Notes: generated by a model from the sequence alone, not told the origin. A DNA stretch of 64,000 bases from Amycolatopsis sp. FDAARGOS 1241 (GCF_016889705.1 NZ_CP069526.1:6696001-6760000), one strand, 5' to 3'. Shown: positions 17,348 to 27,049, counted from the stretch's first letter. Numbers and translations: made by a program.

Positions 17348-17835
17348 GAACCCACCGCCTGAACGCCGCCGACCTTCCACGCGCTGCCCTCGCGCGTGAA
17401 GTCGACCGTCAGGCGCGCCTGCTTCGGCACCGCCGCGCCGCCGCCGGTGCTCACGCGCACGTCGAGTACCGCGATGACGCGCGCGGTGCCCGCGGCCGGG
17501 TCGAGTTCCGTGACGGCCGCCTGCCGCAGCGACGCCGTCGACACGGTCTTGGTGCTCGTCGCGCGGCCGACCTGCAGCTGCCGGTCGTCGGCGAGGTTCT
17601 TGCCGTACTGGCCGGTGGTGGCGCCGAGCCAGCGGTCGACGTCGGCGCCGGCGGTGCGGTAGTCGATCGTGTTGAGGGTGACCAGTTCCGTGGTCGCCGC
17701 CGCCAGCACGGCGTCGCGGTCGCGCCCGCGCGTCAGGGAGTCGTCGTGCGCCGCGCGCCACCACGACCAGCCGAACCACGCGGCGGCCACCACGGCCAGC
17801 ACCGGCACCGCGACGAGCAGCCGCGTCCTCATCAC
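17344..17835 (-). CDS. Mce-associated membrane protein (first)
   Basis: A 163-residue Mam protein: N-terminal helix (LLVAVPVLAVVAAAWFGWSW), then DRDAVLAAATTELVTLNTID and a beta-rich NTF2-like domain ending VDFTREGSAWKVGGVQAV. It is thought to hold the Mce ring in the envelope. It overlaps mceF by a few bases, with both GTG 17835 and ATG 17832 available as start; either overlaps the mceF stop. Confidence 0.85.
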   Translation of the reverse strand: MMRTRLLVAVPVLAVVAAAWFGWSWWRAAHDDSLTRGRDRDAVLAAATTELVTLNTIDYRTAGADVDRWLGATTGQYGKNLADDRQLQVGRATSTKTVSTASLRQAAVTELDPAAGTARVIAVLDVRVSTGGGAAVPKQARLTVDFTREGSAWKVGGVQAVGS

Positions 17836-19073
17836 GAGCCGCCCAGCAGCGCCCCGAGCCCGCCGGCGGGCGGCGGCGTGAGCAGGTCGAGCAAGCCCGG
17901 CAATTGGTTCGCGTCCGGCGTTGCCGACGCCGCCGGCTCCTTCGGCGCGGCCGGGATCGCCGGCGGTTTGCCCGCGTACGGCGCGTTCTGCGAACCGCGG
18001 ACCCCGGTGGGGCTGCCGGGCGGTTCGGCGCAGTAGGCGTTCATGTTCACCGGCGCCTCGGTGGTGTCGTCGGCCGGCCGCTGTTTCGTACCCTCGTAGC
18101 CCTTGGTGCAGGACGCCGGGTCGAAGAAGTCGAACACCACGCCGAGGTGGCCGGTGCCGTCCGGCGATGTCGACGGCGAGAACGCCGAGATCACCGGGTA
18201 CGCCACGAACAGCTCCTCGATCGCGTCCGTGCGCGCGGACGTGATCTGGGCCGTGGTCAGGGAATTCGCGAAGATCACCCCGAGGTCGGTGCCCGAGGTG
18301 GCCAGCACGTCGCTGATCTGGCGGCTCAGCTGCGGCGCCTGGTCGATCACCGTGCGCAGATCCGGATCCGACGATTTCAGCTGCGCCGCGATCGTCTTCA
18401 GCCCGCCCGCGAAGTCGGTGATGTCCTGCGCCTGCCGCTCCTGGGTCGCGAACACCGTGCGCGAGTGGGCGAGCAGCCCACGGGTGTCCGGGATGTACTG
18501 CGCGGCCGTGGCGGTGAGCGAACTCGTGCTGTCGAGCAGCTTCTGCAGCTGCGGCCCCGAGCCGGCGAACGCGTCGTAGGTCTCGTCCACCACGGTCTTC
18601 AGCGACTCCGGGTGCACGCTCGCCACCAGGTCGTCCAGGTGCGCCAGCACGGAGTCGGGCGACGCGGGCAACGAGGTGCGGTCCTGTGTGATCACCGACC
18701 CGTCGTGCAGGTACGGGCCTGTCTCGCGGTTCGGCAGCAGGTCCACGAACTGCTCCCCCACCGCCGACCGGTTGGCCACCTGGGCCTTCAGGTCGTCGGG
18801 GATGTCGGGGCCGCCCGAGTCGAGGTCGAGGTGCACGTCGAGGCCGTGGCCGGTGAGCGTCAGGTTCGTGACGCGCCCGACTGTCACGCCGCGGTAAGCG
18901 ACCTCGGAGTTGACGAAGATCCCGCCGGAATCGGCGAGCTGCAGCGTCACCTGGTAGCCGCGCGAGCCGAAGAGCCGGTCGAGCCCCGCGTACTTACCGC
19001 CGGCGTAGACCACCGACACCACGGCGATCACGAGGAAGGCGATGAGCTGGAGGCGCGTCTTGCGGGTCGTCAT
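17832..19073 (-). CDS. mceF: MceF, substrate-binding subunit of the Mce transporter
   Basis: A 413-residue MCE protein. An N-terminal membrane helix (LQLIAFLVIAVVSVVYAGGK) is followed by the MCE domain (GYQVTLQLADSGGIFVNSEV, AYRGVTVGRVTNL) and a long alpha-helical region, then a Pro/Ala-rich tail ending GGLGALLGGS. Six such subunits form a hexameric tube that carries lipids or sterols across the periplasm to the YrbE permeases. The gene overlaps both neighbours by four bases. Assignment to the F position rests on order after the lipoprotein gene. Confidence 0.92.
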   Translation of the reverse strand: MTTRKTRLQLIAFLVIAVVSVVYAGGKYAGLDRLFGSRGYQVTLQLADSGGIFVNSEVAYRGVTVGRVTNLTLTGHGLDVHLDLDSGGPDIPDDLKAQVANRSAVGEQFVDLLPNRETGPYLHDGSVITQDRTSLPASPDSVLAHLDDLVASVHPESLKTVVDETYDAFAGSGPQLQKLLDSTSSLTATAAQYIPDTRGLLAHSRTVFATQERQAQDITDFAGGLKTIAAQLKSSDPDLRTVIDQAPQLSRQISDVLATSGTDLGVIFANSLTTAQITSARTDAIEELFVAYPVISAFSPSTSPDGTGHLGVVFDFFDPASCTKGYEGTKQRPADDTTEAPVNMNAYCAEPPGSPTGVRGSQNAPYAGKPPAIPAAPKEPAASATPDANQLPGLLDLLTPPPAGGLGALLGGS

Positions 19074-20254
19074 CCCGCACCTCCGCCGAGCACGGGGCCG
19101 AGCAGGCCGCCCAGCAGTCCGCCGGGACCGGGCTGGTTCTTCGCCGGCGGTGCGGTGGTCGGCAGCGGCAGCGGCAAAGCCGGGGTGCCCGGCCCCGGCT
19201 GCGGGCCCGTCAGCCCCGGGATCTGGACCGGCGGCTGCGAGGAGCTCGTGAAGTTCCGCACGAGCTTGTCCAGATCCAGGTTCACGGTCGCGTCGACGTT
19301 GGCGTAGTCGCCCTTGATGGTGTTGCCCGCGTAGTCCGGGAACGGGTAGGTGAGCAGGATCTGCAACGCGGTGGGCAGGTCCTGGCCGGCCTCAGCGAGC
19401 TTCTGCAGCGTCGGCTTCAGCGCCTGGAGGTTCGCGACGAGCTGGTCACGGCTGCGGTTCACGGTGTCCACCGCGACGCCGGAGAGCTTGTTCAGCGCGG
19501 TCAGCATTTCCACGAGCTGGTCGCGCTGGTCCGCGACGATCTTCAGCCCCGGCGCCAGGTTGTCCAGCGCCGTCTTGATGTTCTGCTGCTGCCCCGCGAG
19601 CGTGTGCGAGAGCTTGCCGAGCCCGTCGATCGCCCGCAGGATCTCGCCCTTGTGCCCGTCCAGCTGCGTCGCGAGATCGTCCACACGCGACAGCAGCGCA
19701 CGCATCTCCGGCTCGTTGCCGGACAACGCGTCGTTGAGCTCGTGGCTGATGTCCTGCAGCTGCCCGAGACCGCCGCCGTTGAGCAGCAGGGAAAGCGCGC
19801 CGAGCACCTCCTCGACCTCGGGGTTGCGGTTGGTGCGGCCCAACGGGATCTGCACGCCGTCGGCGAGGTGCCCTTCGGGCTTCTCCGCCGCCGGTGCGCT
19901 CAGCTCCACGAACTTCTCGCCCAGCAAGCTCGACTGGCGCAGCTCGGCGTGCGCGTTGGCGGGTAGCTGCACGTCGCCGTTCACCGTCATCGCGACGAGT
20001 GCGGAGCGGGTGTCGGGCGTGAGCGTGATCCGGTCGACCCGCCCGACGGCGACGTCGTTCACCTTCACGCTCGCCTGCGGCACGAGGTCGAGCACGTCGG
20101 TGAACAGCGCCGTCACGTGGTACGGGTGGTCGCCGAGGTCCGGGCCACCCGGCAGCGGGGTGGAGTACAGGCCGTTGAACCCGCCGTCGCTGCACCCGGC
20201 GAGCACGAGCACCCCGGCGAGCACCCCGGCCAGCCGCCGGCGCACGCGCTTCAC
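19070..20254 (-). CDS. mceE: MceE, Mce-family lipoprotein
   Basis: A 394-residue MCE protein with a lipoprotein signal: RRRLAGVLAGVLVLAGC, lipobox LAGC with C21 as the lipidated residue. The MCE domain contains DVAVGRVDRITLTPDTRS, and a long helical region follows (TQLDGHKGEILRAIDGLGKL). In mce operons the fifth MCE protein is the lipoprotein (Lpr/MceE), which fits its position. It overlaps mceD and mceF by four bases. The C-terminal 60 residues are Pro/Gly-rich and disordered. Confidence 0.93.
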   Translation of the reverse strand: MKRVRRRLAGVLAGVLVLAGCSDGGFNGLYSTPLPGGPDLGDHPYHVTALFTDVLDLVPQASVKVNDVAVGRVDRITLTPDTRSALVAMTVNGDVQLPANAHAELRQSSLLGEKFVELSAPAAEKPEGHLADGVQIPLGRTNRNPEVEEVLGALSLLLNGGGLGQLQDISHELNDALSGNEPEMRALLSRVDDLATQLDGHKGEILRAIDGLGKLSHTLAGQQQNIKTALDNLAPGLKIVADQRDQLVEMLTALNKLSGVAVDTVNRSRDQLVANLQALKPTLQKLAEAGQDLPTALQILLTYPFPDYAGNTIKGDYANVDATVNLDLDKLVRNFTSSSQPPVQIPGLTGPQPGPGTPALPLPLPTTAPPAKNQPGPGGLLGGLLGPVLGGGAG

Positions 20255-21441
20255 TTGGCACCGCCCTGGGTCAGCACGTCCACGAGCGGCAGCGGCAATG
20301 GTGGCAGCCGGCCGTTCTCCAGTGAGTTGAGCGCCTGCGGCACCGTCGGCAGCTTCAGCGTGCCGTCGAGCACCGGCGCGAGCTGCTGGCAGATGTCGGT
20401 GAGCGTGGCCGGCACGTTCTTCGGGGTGCCCGCGGCCAGCAACCGGCAGACGGTGAGGATCGGCGGGTTGGTGATCTCGTTGAGGTTGTCGCGCACGGCG
20501 ATCGTGCCCGACGCGGCGTCGTAGGAGTTGATGAAGTTCGTGGCGCCGGTGGGCGCGACGTCGAGCACCTCGGCAAGCGTGGCGCGCTGGTCCACGAGCA
20601 CCTTCGTGAGCGACGCGAGCTTGTCTACATTGGATTCGAGGCCGGTTTTGTTGTCCGCCACGAACTGCTTCACCTCACCCAGCGACGAGGCGAGCGAGGT
20701 GAGCGCGGCCCCGACGTCGGCCGAATCGTCGGCGAGGAACCCGCTCACGTCGGCAACGCGTTCGTAGAACTCGTTGAGCCGGCTGTCGCTCTGCGCGAGG
20801 GCACCGGTGAACGAGTTGAGGTTCTGGACGGTCGAGAACAGGTCGTCCTTCGAATCGTCCAGGGTGCCCGCGAGGTCCGCGAGCCGCCCGACGGTCGAGT
20901 TGAGGTCCGCGCCGTTGCCCTTGAGGTTCTGCGCCGCCGTGTCGAGGACTTCGGACAGGGCGCCGTTCTTGTTGGCACCGTGGGGTCCCAGCGCGGTGGA
21001 GAGCTTGTCGAGGCTCGCATACAGGTCGTCGAGCTCGACCGGCGTGGCCGTCTTGTCGCGCGCGAGCACGGTGCCGCTCGCGAGCGTCGGGCCGCTGTCG
21101 TACGCCGGCGTCAGCTGCACGTAGCGGTCGCTGACGAGGCTCGGCGCGACCACGACCGCGCCGACGTTCGCCGGGATCGGCACGTCGTCGTTCACGCGCA
21201 TGTCCACGCGCACGGCCTGGCCGTCGGGCGTCACCTCCGTGACCTCACCGACGGGCACACCCAGCACGCGGACCGAAGAACCCGCGTACAGCCCGACCGT
21301 CTTCCCGAAGTACGCCGACAACGTCGTCCCGGTGCCGCCGCGGAACACCAGCCACAGCCCGGCGGTGAGCAGCAACGCCAGCACACACGCGAACCCCAGC
21401 CACGACACCAGGTTCCGCTGCGCTTTGGTCTCGATGGTCAT
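20251..21441 (-). CDS. mceD: MceD
   Basis: A 396-residue MCE protein. The N-terminal helix is LVSWLGFACVLALLLTAGLW, followed by the MCE motif YAGSSVRVLGVPVGEVTEVT, then a helical domain with several heptad-like leucine/serine repeats. ATG 21441 has GGAGG four bases upstream, unlike the adjacent genes that start by overlap. The 34-base gap to mceC is the only spacing over 10 bases inside the operon, so an internal ribosome entry here sets its own level. Confidence 0.92.
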   Translation of the reverse strand: MTIETKAQRNLVSWLGFACVLALLLTAGLWLVFRGGTGTTLSAYFGKTVGLYAGSSVRVLGVPVGEVTEVTPDGQAVRVDMRVNDDVPIPANVGAVVVAPSLVSDRYVQLTPAYDSGPTLASGTVLARDKTATPVELDDLYASLDKLSTALGPHGANKNGALSEVLDTAAQNLKGNGADLNSTVGRLADLAGTLDDSKDDLFSTVQNLNSFTGALAQSDSRLNEFYERVADVSGFLADDSADVGAALTSLASSLGEVKQFVADNKTGLESNVDKLASLTKVLVDQRATLAEVLDVAPTGATNFINSYDAASGTIAVRDNLNEITNPPILTVCRLLAAGTPKNVPATLTDICQQLAPVLDGTLKLPTVPQALNSLENGRLPPLPLPLVDVLTQGGAK

Positions 21442-21475
21442 GCCGCCTCCGCGGGAGGAAGTACTTCTTCGGGCG

Positions 21476-22507
21476 TCACCGGCCACCCACCCCCTGGTTC
21501 GGCGCCGCGATCGGCGGGGTGCAGCCCGCGGGGTTGATCGACAACCCGCCCGCGGTGATCGTCGGCGGCAGCAGGCCGCACAGGTAACCCTCGAACCAGC
21601 GGCCGTTGCCCGTCGCGTTGGCGCCGACGCGTGCGAACGGCGCCATGAGCGCGAGGCCGCGGTCGAGGTTGCTCTGGTTGCGCTGCAGCACGTCGGTCAC
21701 CTTCCCCAGCGCGTCGAGCGTCGGCTTCAGCTGCGTGCGGTTGTCGGCGACGAGGCCCGAGAGCTGCTGGGAGAGCTGCTGCGTGCCCTTCAGCAGCGCC
21801 GCGATCTGCTCGCGCCGGTTCTGCAGCTCGGTCAGCAGCAGGTCGCCGTCGCTGATCACCTGCTGCAGCTGGGTGTTGCGATCGGACAGCGTCTTCGAGA
21901 TCGCGCTCGTGTTGGCCAGGAGCGTGTGCAGGTCGGCGTCGCGCGAGGACACCGTCTTCGACAGCGCGGACAGGCCCGAGAGCGTGTCCTTCAGGTATTG
22001 CGGGCTGCCCGACAGCGAATCGGACAACGCGGTGAAGCTGTCGGCGAGCTGCTTCGTGTCGATGTCGCCGACGGTCGTGGACAGCTGGTCGAACGCGTCC
22101 TGCAGCTGGAACGGCGTGCGCGTGCGCTTCAGGGGGATGGTGTCGCCGGGGCTCTGTGTGCCGGCCCCCTTCGGGTCGAGCGCGAGGTACTTCTCCCCCA
22201 GCAGCGTCTTGATCTCGATCGACGCGGTCGACGCGTCGCCGACGCGCACGCCCTTCACGCGGAACTTCACCAGCACCTGCTTGTGCGCCAGCTCCACCGA
22301 CGTCACCTGCCCCACCTTCACGCCGGCGACCTCCACCTCGTTGTCCGGCGCGAGCCCGGCGGCTTCGCCGAAGTAGGCGGAATACGTGGTGCCGTTGCCG
22401 AACAGCGGGATGTCGTCGGAGAAGTAGGCGACGGCGGTCACGAGCAGGATCAGCACGAGCGTCACCGCACCGACCGACGCCTGGTTGTGTTCTTTGAGGG
22501 GTTTCAC
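21476..22507 (-). CDS. mceC: MceC
   Basis: A 343-residue MCE protein starting with GTG 22507 (VKPLKEHNQASVGAVTLVLI). The N-terminal helix is followed by NEVEVAGVKVGQVTSVELAH, the MCE domain, and a coiled-coil-like region. The frame is open 32 codons upstream inside mceB, but the GTG that overlaps the mceB stop by four bases is the natural start. Cysteines near the C-terminus (YLCGLLPP, AGCTPPIA) recur in the actinomycete MceB/C group and may form a disulphide. Confidence 0.92.
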   Translation of the reverse strand: MKPLKEHNQASVGAVTLVLILLVTAVAYFSDDIPLFGNGTTYSAYFGEAAGLAPDNEVEVAGVKVGQVTSVELAHKQVLVKFRVKGVRVGDASTASIEIKTLLGEKYLALDPKGAGTQSPGDTIPLKRTRTPFQLQDAFDQLSTTVGDIDTKQLADSFTALSDSLSGSPQYLKDTLSGLSALSKTVSSRDADLHTLLANTSAISKTLSDRNTQLQQVISDGDLLLTELQNRREQIAALLKGTQQLSQQLSGLVADNRTQLKPTLDALGKVTDVLQRNQSNLDRGLALMAPFARVGANATGNGRWFEGYLCGLLPPTITAGGLSINPAGCTPPIAAPNQGVGGR

Positions 22508-23541
22508 GGGCCACACCTCGGCGCGCGCTGCGTCGCGGGCAACGGCACGATCGGCAGCGTCACGTCGAGCGATGAAATCCCGACGGTGCCTTCGATCCCG
22601 CACAAGTAATAGTTGAACCAGCTGCCGTAGCTCAGGGTCCGCGTGAACTTTTCCAGGTTGCCCGGCAGCACCTGCAGCAGGTGGTCGAGCAGCTGGTCGG
22701 AGTCCGCGAGGTTGTCCGACAGCGTGCCGAGCTGCTTGACGTCGTCGCGCACCGCGGGCCGGGCGTCGGCCAGCAGGCCGGACGTCGCGTCCGTCAGTTC
22801 GCCCAGCGCGCCCACCGCGTCGCCGATCGGCCTGCGCTGCTCGGCCAGCCCGCTCACGAGCCGCTGCGTCTGGTCGATCAGGTCACCCAGCTGCGGCCCG
22901 CGCGCGTTGACGGTGGTCAGGACCTGGTTGAGGTTGTCGATGACCTGCCCGATCACCTGGTCCTTGCCGGCGATCGACGTGGTGATCGACGCCGTGTGCG
23001 CGAGCAGGCTCGTAATCGTGCCGCCCTCACCCTGGAAGACCTGGATGATCTCGGCCGAGAGCTGGTTGACCTCCTTCGGGTCCAGCGCCTGGAACAGCGG
23101 TTTGAACCCGTTGAACAGCACGGTGAGGTTGAGCGCGGGCTTCGTGCGCTCGGGCGGGATCGTCGCGCCGTGCGAGAGCGTGCCGCCGCCGGTCACGTCG
23201 GTGCCGAGCGCGAGGTAACGCTGGCCGACGAGGTTGCGGTACTTGATGGTCGCGGTGGTCAGGGCGGGCAGCTTGTACTGCGCGTCGACGGCGAACCGCA
23301 CCTCGGCGAAATTCCGGTCGCCCTGCTGAACGGCGATGGAGTCGACCTGCCCGACCTTCACGCCCGAAATGCGCACGTCGTCACCCGCCTGCAGGCCCGA
23401 CGCGTCGGTGAACTTCGCGGCGAACCCTGCCGTGGTACCGAAGTTCGTGTTCGCGATCGTGGTGGCGAGAATTCCGGTGAGCAGCACCGTGACCGCGGCG
23501 AACACGAGGATCTTCACCAGTGCGGGGACGAACGACCTCAC
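22504..23541 (-). CDS. mceB: MceB
   Basis: A 345-residue MCE protein. N-terminal helix LVKILVFAAVTVLLTGILAT, MCE segment DDVRISGVKVGQVDSIAVQ, then a helical stretch and a Cys-containing tail (YYLCGIEGTVG, APRCGP). It shares four bases with mceA and mceC. Like the other subunits it is expected in the periplasmic space anchored by its N-terminal helix. Confidence 0.92.
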   Translation of the reverse strand: MRSFVPALVKILVFAAVTVLLTGILATTIANTNFGTTAGFAAKFTDASGLQAGDDVRISGVKVGQVDSIAVQQGDRNFAEVRFAVDAQYKLPALTTATIKYRNLVGQRYLALGTDVTGGGTLSHGATIPPERTKPALNLTVLFNGFKPLFQALDPKEVNQLSAEIIQVFQGEGGTITSLLAHTASITTSIAGKDQVIGQVIDNLNQVLTTVNARGPQLGDLIDQTQRLVSGLAEQRRPIGDAVGALGELTDATSGLLADARPAVRDDVKQLGTLSDNLADSDQLLDHLLQVLPGNLEKFTRTLSYGSWFNYYLCGIEGTVGISSLDVTLPIVPLPATQRAPRCGP

Positions 23542-24923
23542 TTGAGCTCCACCTCCGTCCCGCGGTAGAGCGGCCCGACGAGCAGGCTCGCCCAGTCCGG
23601 CACCTGGTCCGGGGTCGTGCCCAGCGCGGGCGAGACGAGCAGGTCGATGAGCTGCTGCTCGTCCGTCGACCCGATCACCGACGGCGCACCACCGGATTCG
23701 CCGCCGCCCCCGGCGACACCGTTCTTCGCGATGGTGCTCGACGTGATCGCGCCGGACGTGATCTCACCAGGCAGCGACTCGGGCGGGTTGTGCGGCGGCA
23801 CGGGCTTCGTCGAACCGTCCTTCACGGCGCCGTCGGGCGGGTACTGCGGCCAGTACCCGGGTTTGGGCACCTGCGGGTAGCAGCGCGGGCCGCGCTTGTC
23901 GTCGTACTTCGGCTCGTCGACGCCGGGCAGGTACTTGCCGCGGCCGGCGGTGAACTCGATCGTCACGCGGCTCACCTCGGGGTGCGCGGTGCCCTTGCCG
24001 AACGCGAGTTCCGCCTCCGGCACGGAGCCGGCGAGCTGTTTGAGCAGGCACGGGTACTCGGGTGCGTACTTCGCGAGCACGTCGAGCGTCGGCTGCACGG
24101 CCGTGGTGAGGCGGATCAGGTTGTCCTTGTTCACGTCCAGGAAGCTCGTGAGGTCCGCGGACGCGGCGGACACCGAGGCGTACACATCGGACAGTCCCTG
24201 GCGCTTCGCGACGATGGTCTGGCTCGTGGTCGTCAGGTCCGCGAGGGCGTCGAGCAGATCCGGTGCAGCCTTGTCGTACGTGGCGGAAACGCCGGCCAGT
24301 CCCGTGATGTCGGCCTTGAGGTCCGGCAGCGACGGGTTCAGCTTGCCGAGGTAGTCCGACAGCTGCGCGAGCGTCTGGCCGAGCCGCTTGCCGTGCCCGT
24401 CGAGTGCGGTCGACACTGCGCTCAGCGTGCTCGACAGCTTTTCCGGCTGCACGGCCTGCAGCAGCGGCAGCACGTCGTCGAGCACCTGCTCCAGCTCGAT
24501 CGCCGTGCTGCTGCGGTCCTGCGGGATCACGTCGCCGGCTTCGATGTGCCGCGCGGGGCTCGCGGGCAGCTGCAATGCGACGTACCGCTCACCGAAGAGC
24601 GTCTTGGGCAGCAGCCGGGCCGAAACGTTGCTCGGGATCTCGCCGATCTTGTCCGGTTGCAGCGCGAGTTCGAGCTCCGCGTGGTCACCCTTCGCCATGA
24701 CCGCGCGGATCTCGCCCACGAGCAGGCCGCGCACCTTCACGTCACCGCCCGTGCGCAGCTGGCTGCCGACGTGGTCGGTTTCGAGCGTCACGAGCGTGAC
24801 GGGGGTGAACACCTTCTTGTAGATCGCGATCGTCGTCGTGAAGAACAGGGCCGCGACGACGAGGAAGATCAGCCCCAGCACCTGGTACCGGAGCCGCTTC
24901 AGCAGTTCGCGCCGTGTGCTCAT
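23538..24923 (-). CDS. mceA: MceA
   Basis: A 461-residue MCE protein. MSTRRELLKRLRYQVLGLIF begins a basic cytoplasmic end and membrane helix; the MCE domain includes DHVGSQLRTGGDVKVRGLLV and GEIRAVMAKGDHAELELAL. After the helical part comes a segment RCYPQVPKPGYWPQYPP and a Ser/Gly-rich tail. The start overlaps the yrbEB stop (ATGA). MceA of mce4-type operons usually has this CYP-rich C-terminal region. Confidence 0.92.
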   Translation of the reverse strand: MSTRRELLKRLRYQVLGLIFLVVAALFFTTTIAIYKKVFTPVTLVTLETDHVGSQLRTGGDVKVRGLLVGEIRAVMAKGDHAELELALQPDKIGEIPSNVSARLLPKTLFGERYVALQLPASPARHIEAGDVIPQDRSSTAIELEQVLDDVLPLLQAVQPEKLSSTLSAVSTALDGHGKRLGQTLAQLSDYLGKLNPSLPDLKADITGLAGVSATYDKAAPDLLDALADLTTTSQTIVAKRQGLSDVYASVSAASADLTSFLDVNKDNLIRLTTAVQPTLDVLAKYAPEYPCLLKQLAGSVPEAELAFGKGTAHPEVSRVTIEFTAGRGKYLPGVDEPKYDDKRGPRCYPQVPKPGYWPQYPPDGAVKDGSTKPVPPHNPPESLPGEITSGAITSSTIAKNGVAGGGGESGGAPSVIGSTDEQQLIDLLVSPALGTTPDQVPDWASLLVGPLYRGTEVELK

Positions 24924-25780
24924 CCCGAGATCCGCACCGTCGTGTTGGCGCCCCAGATCGCGAGGCTCAGGAAGAAGTCGAGCACCGAGATCAGCACGAT
25001 CGACGTGCGCACCGCGCGGCCCACCGCGACCCCGACGCCGGCCGGGCCGCCGTCGGCCGTGTAGCCGTAATAACAATGCGAAAGGATCACGAGCACGCTG
25101 AACACGAGCACCTTCGCGAACGACCACAACACGTCCTCGGGCGGGAGGAACAGCGTGAAGTAGTGGTCGTAGGTGCCGGCCGACTGGCCGTAGAGCCAGA
25201 TCGTGATCTGGCGCGACGCGAGGTAGGACGAGAGCAGGCCGACCGCGTACAGCGGGATCACCGCGGTGACGCCGGCGAGCACGCGGGCGGTCACGAGGTA
25301 GGGCATGCTCGGCACGGCCATCACCTCGAGCGCGTCGATCTCCTCGGAGATCCGCATCGCGCCGAGCTGCGCGGTGAAGCCGCAGCCGACCGTCGCCGAG
25401 AGCGCGAGCCCGGCCGAGAGCGGCGCGACCTCCCGCGTGTTGAAGTAGGCGGAGATGAAGCCGGTGAGCGCGGCGGTGCCGAGCTGGTTGAGCGCCGAGT
25501 AACCCTGCAGGCCGACGATGAGCCCGGTGAAGAGGGTCATCCCGATCATCACGCCCAGCGTCCCGCCGATCACCGCGAGCCCGCCCGTGCCGAAGCAGAC
25601 CTCGGTCAGCAGGCGCGTGGTCTCGCGGCCGTAGCGGCGGACCGTGCGCGGCGACCACGCGAGCGCGCGGCCGTAGAACGACAGCTGGCGCCCGAGGCCC
25701 TCCAGGCTCGCGCCCGGACGCGCGATGATCTCGAGCGTCCGGTCGGACAGCGCCGGGGCGTCGATCGGTTCGGCCGTCAC
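24920..25780 (-). CDS. yrbEB: YrbE-type ABC permease B (MlaE family)
   Basis: A 286-residue integral membrane permease, MlaE family, one of two that form the Mce transporter core. It has about five to six hydrophobic segments, for example GGLAVIGGTLGVMIGMTLFT and LVILSHCYYGYTADGGPAGV, and the conserved SEEIDALEVMAVPSMPYLV, the coupling segment that contacts the ATPase (MceG/MlaF). No ATPase gene is in this window, as usual for actinomycetes, where mceG is elsewhere. GTG 25780 follows the yrbEA stop by one base. Confidence 0.93.
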   Translation of the reverse strand: MTAEPIDAPALSDRTLEIIARPGASLEGLGRQLSFYGRALAWSPRTVRRYGRETTRLLTEVCFGTGGLAVIGGTLGVMIGMTLFTGLIVGLQGYSALNQLGTAALTGFISAYFNTREVAPLSAGLALSATVGCGFTAQLGAMRISEEIDALEVMAVPSMPYLVTARVLAGVTAVIPLYAVGLLSSYLASRQITIWLYGQSAGTYDHYFTLFLPPEDVLWSFAKVLVFSVLVILSHCYYGYTADGGPAGVGVAVGRAVRTSIVLISVLDFFLSLAIWGANTTVRISG

Positions 25781-25781
25781 G

Positions 25782-26573
25782 TCAGAGCGCCTTCGGCGGC
25801 ACGATCTTGAGGTAGATCGCGGTGAGCACGACGTTGATGAGGAACAGCAGCAGGAACGTGATCACCACGGCCTGGTTCACCGCGTCGCCCACGCCTTTCG
25901 GCCCGCCCGCGGGGTTCAGCCCGCGGAACGCGGCGACGACCCCGGCGACGAAACCGTAGAGGAGCGCCTTGATCTCGCTGATCCACAGGTCCGGCACCTG
26001 CGCCAGGGCGTTGAAGCTCGCCAAGTACGCACCCGGCGTGCCGCCCTGCAGCACGACGTTGAAGAAGTAGCCGCCGAGCACCCCGACCACGCTGACCAGG
26101 CCGTTGAGCAGCACCGACACGACGATCGCCGCCAGCACCCGCGGCACCACGATGCGCTGCACCGGGTTGACGCCGAGCACTTCCATCGCGTCGATCTCCT
26201 CGCGGATCTTGCGCGCGCCGATGTCAGCGCAGACGGCGCTGCCGCCCGCACCGGCCACGAGCAGCGCCGTGATCAGCGGGCTGGCCTGCTGCACGATGGC
26301 GAGCGCGCTGGCGGCGCCGGTGAACGACTGCGCGCCGATCTGCGTGGTCAGCGACCCCAGCTGAAGCGCGATCACGGCCCCGAAGGGGATGGCCACCAAA
26401 GCGGTCGGCAAGATCGTGACACTCGCGAAGAACCAGCACTGCTGGATCCACTCGCGGAACTGGAACGGACGCCGGAAGATCGCCCGCAGCACCTCCCAGG
26501 ACAGCGTGGCGAGCCGGCCGACCTGGGTCAGCGCCGCGGTGCCCGGGAGGGTGATCGAGCCGGTTTCGCCCAC
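25782..26573 (-). CDS. yrbEA: YrbE-type ABC permease A (MlaE family)
   Basis: A 263-residue MlaE-family permease with helices such as ALVAIPFGAVIALQLGSLTT and VLAAIVVSVLLNGLVSVVGV and the coupling segment REEIDAMEVLGVNPVQRIVV. It heads the ten-gene operon (yrbEA, yrbEB, mceA-F, two Mam genes). GTG 26573 is preferred: GGGAGG lies four bases upstream, while the GTG at 26576 would leave one base. The promoter should lie in the ~160 bases to the SDR remnant; a palindrome GGAGCGTCGCTCC is at 26715-26727, but I could not find a KstR-like operator. Confidence 0.92.
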   Translation of the reverse strand: MGETGSITLPGTAALTQVGRLATLSWEVLRAIFRRPFQFREWIQQCWFFASVTILPTALVAIPFGAVIALQLGSLTTQIGAQSFTGAASALAIVQQASPLITALLVAGAGGSAVCADIGARKIREEIDAMEVLGVNPVQRIVVPRVLAAIVVSVLLNGLVSVVGVLGGYFFNVVLQGGTPGAYLASFNALAQVPDLWISEIKALLYGFVAGVVAAFRGLNPAGGPKGVGDAVNQAVVITFLLLFLINVVLTAIYLKIVPPKAL

Positions 26574-26740
26574 CACACCTCCCAGTAGTCACCCCCGAGT
26601 GTTGTCCATACCTCCCGCCCGATTTCCGTTAGCGGTGTTCACCAGTCGCTCTCAGTCGTGTTGATCACAGCTTCTTGAACACTTCCTCCACGCCCCACCG
26701 CCACTCTCAACGGAGGAGCGTCGCTCCGCTGTTCACACTT

Positions 26741-27049
26741 TCAACGCATGCGCAGCCGTCGCTCCCCATCAGCGACGAACTCACTCCCGGTGCAGTGCCA
26801 GCTCTCGTCACTCGCGAGGAACACCAGCAGCGGCGCGATCTCGTCGGCCCGGCTCACGCGCCCGAGCGCCACCTTCTTGCCGACCCACGACACGTCGACG
26901 TCGGCCCCGGCGACTTCGGACACCACCTTCGTGCCGATCATGCCCGGGCGGACGGAGTTGACCCGCATGCTGCGTGCGCCCAGCTCCAGCGCGGCGACCT
27001 TGGTCATCCCGCGGATCGCGAACTCGCTCGCGGTGTAGGCGACGAGGCG
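26741..27049 (-). pseudogene. truncated short-chain dehydrogenase (3' half)
   Basis: Only the C-terminal half of an SDR remains. It starts at the catalytic motif AYTASEFAIRGMTK (Tyr-x3-Lys, with Lys replaced by Phe at the +3/+4 step: YTASEF instead of YTASK), followed by VAALELGARSMRVNSVRPG, IGTKVVSEVAG and GRVSRADEIAPLLVFLASDE, the usual SDR end. The N-terminal nucleotide-binding half is missing; homology stops at about 27046, right before the acyl-CoA dehydrogenase remnant. In Mycobacterium the gene at this place, next to yrbE4A, is the SDR hsd4A. The deduced history is inference. Confidence 0.75.

Noticed and set aside
26577..26740. KstR-type operator in front of the mce operon
   Set aside because: No TnnAACnnGTTnnA-type palindrome was found; only a short GGAGCGTCGCTCC palindrome is present.
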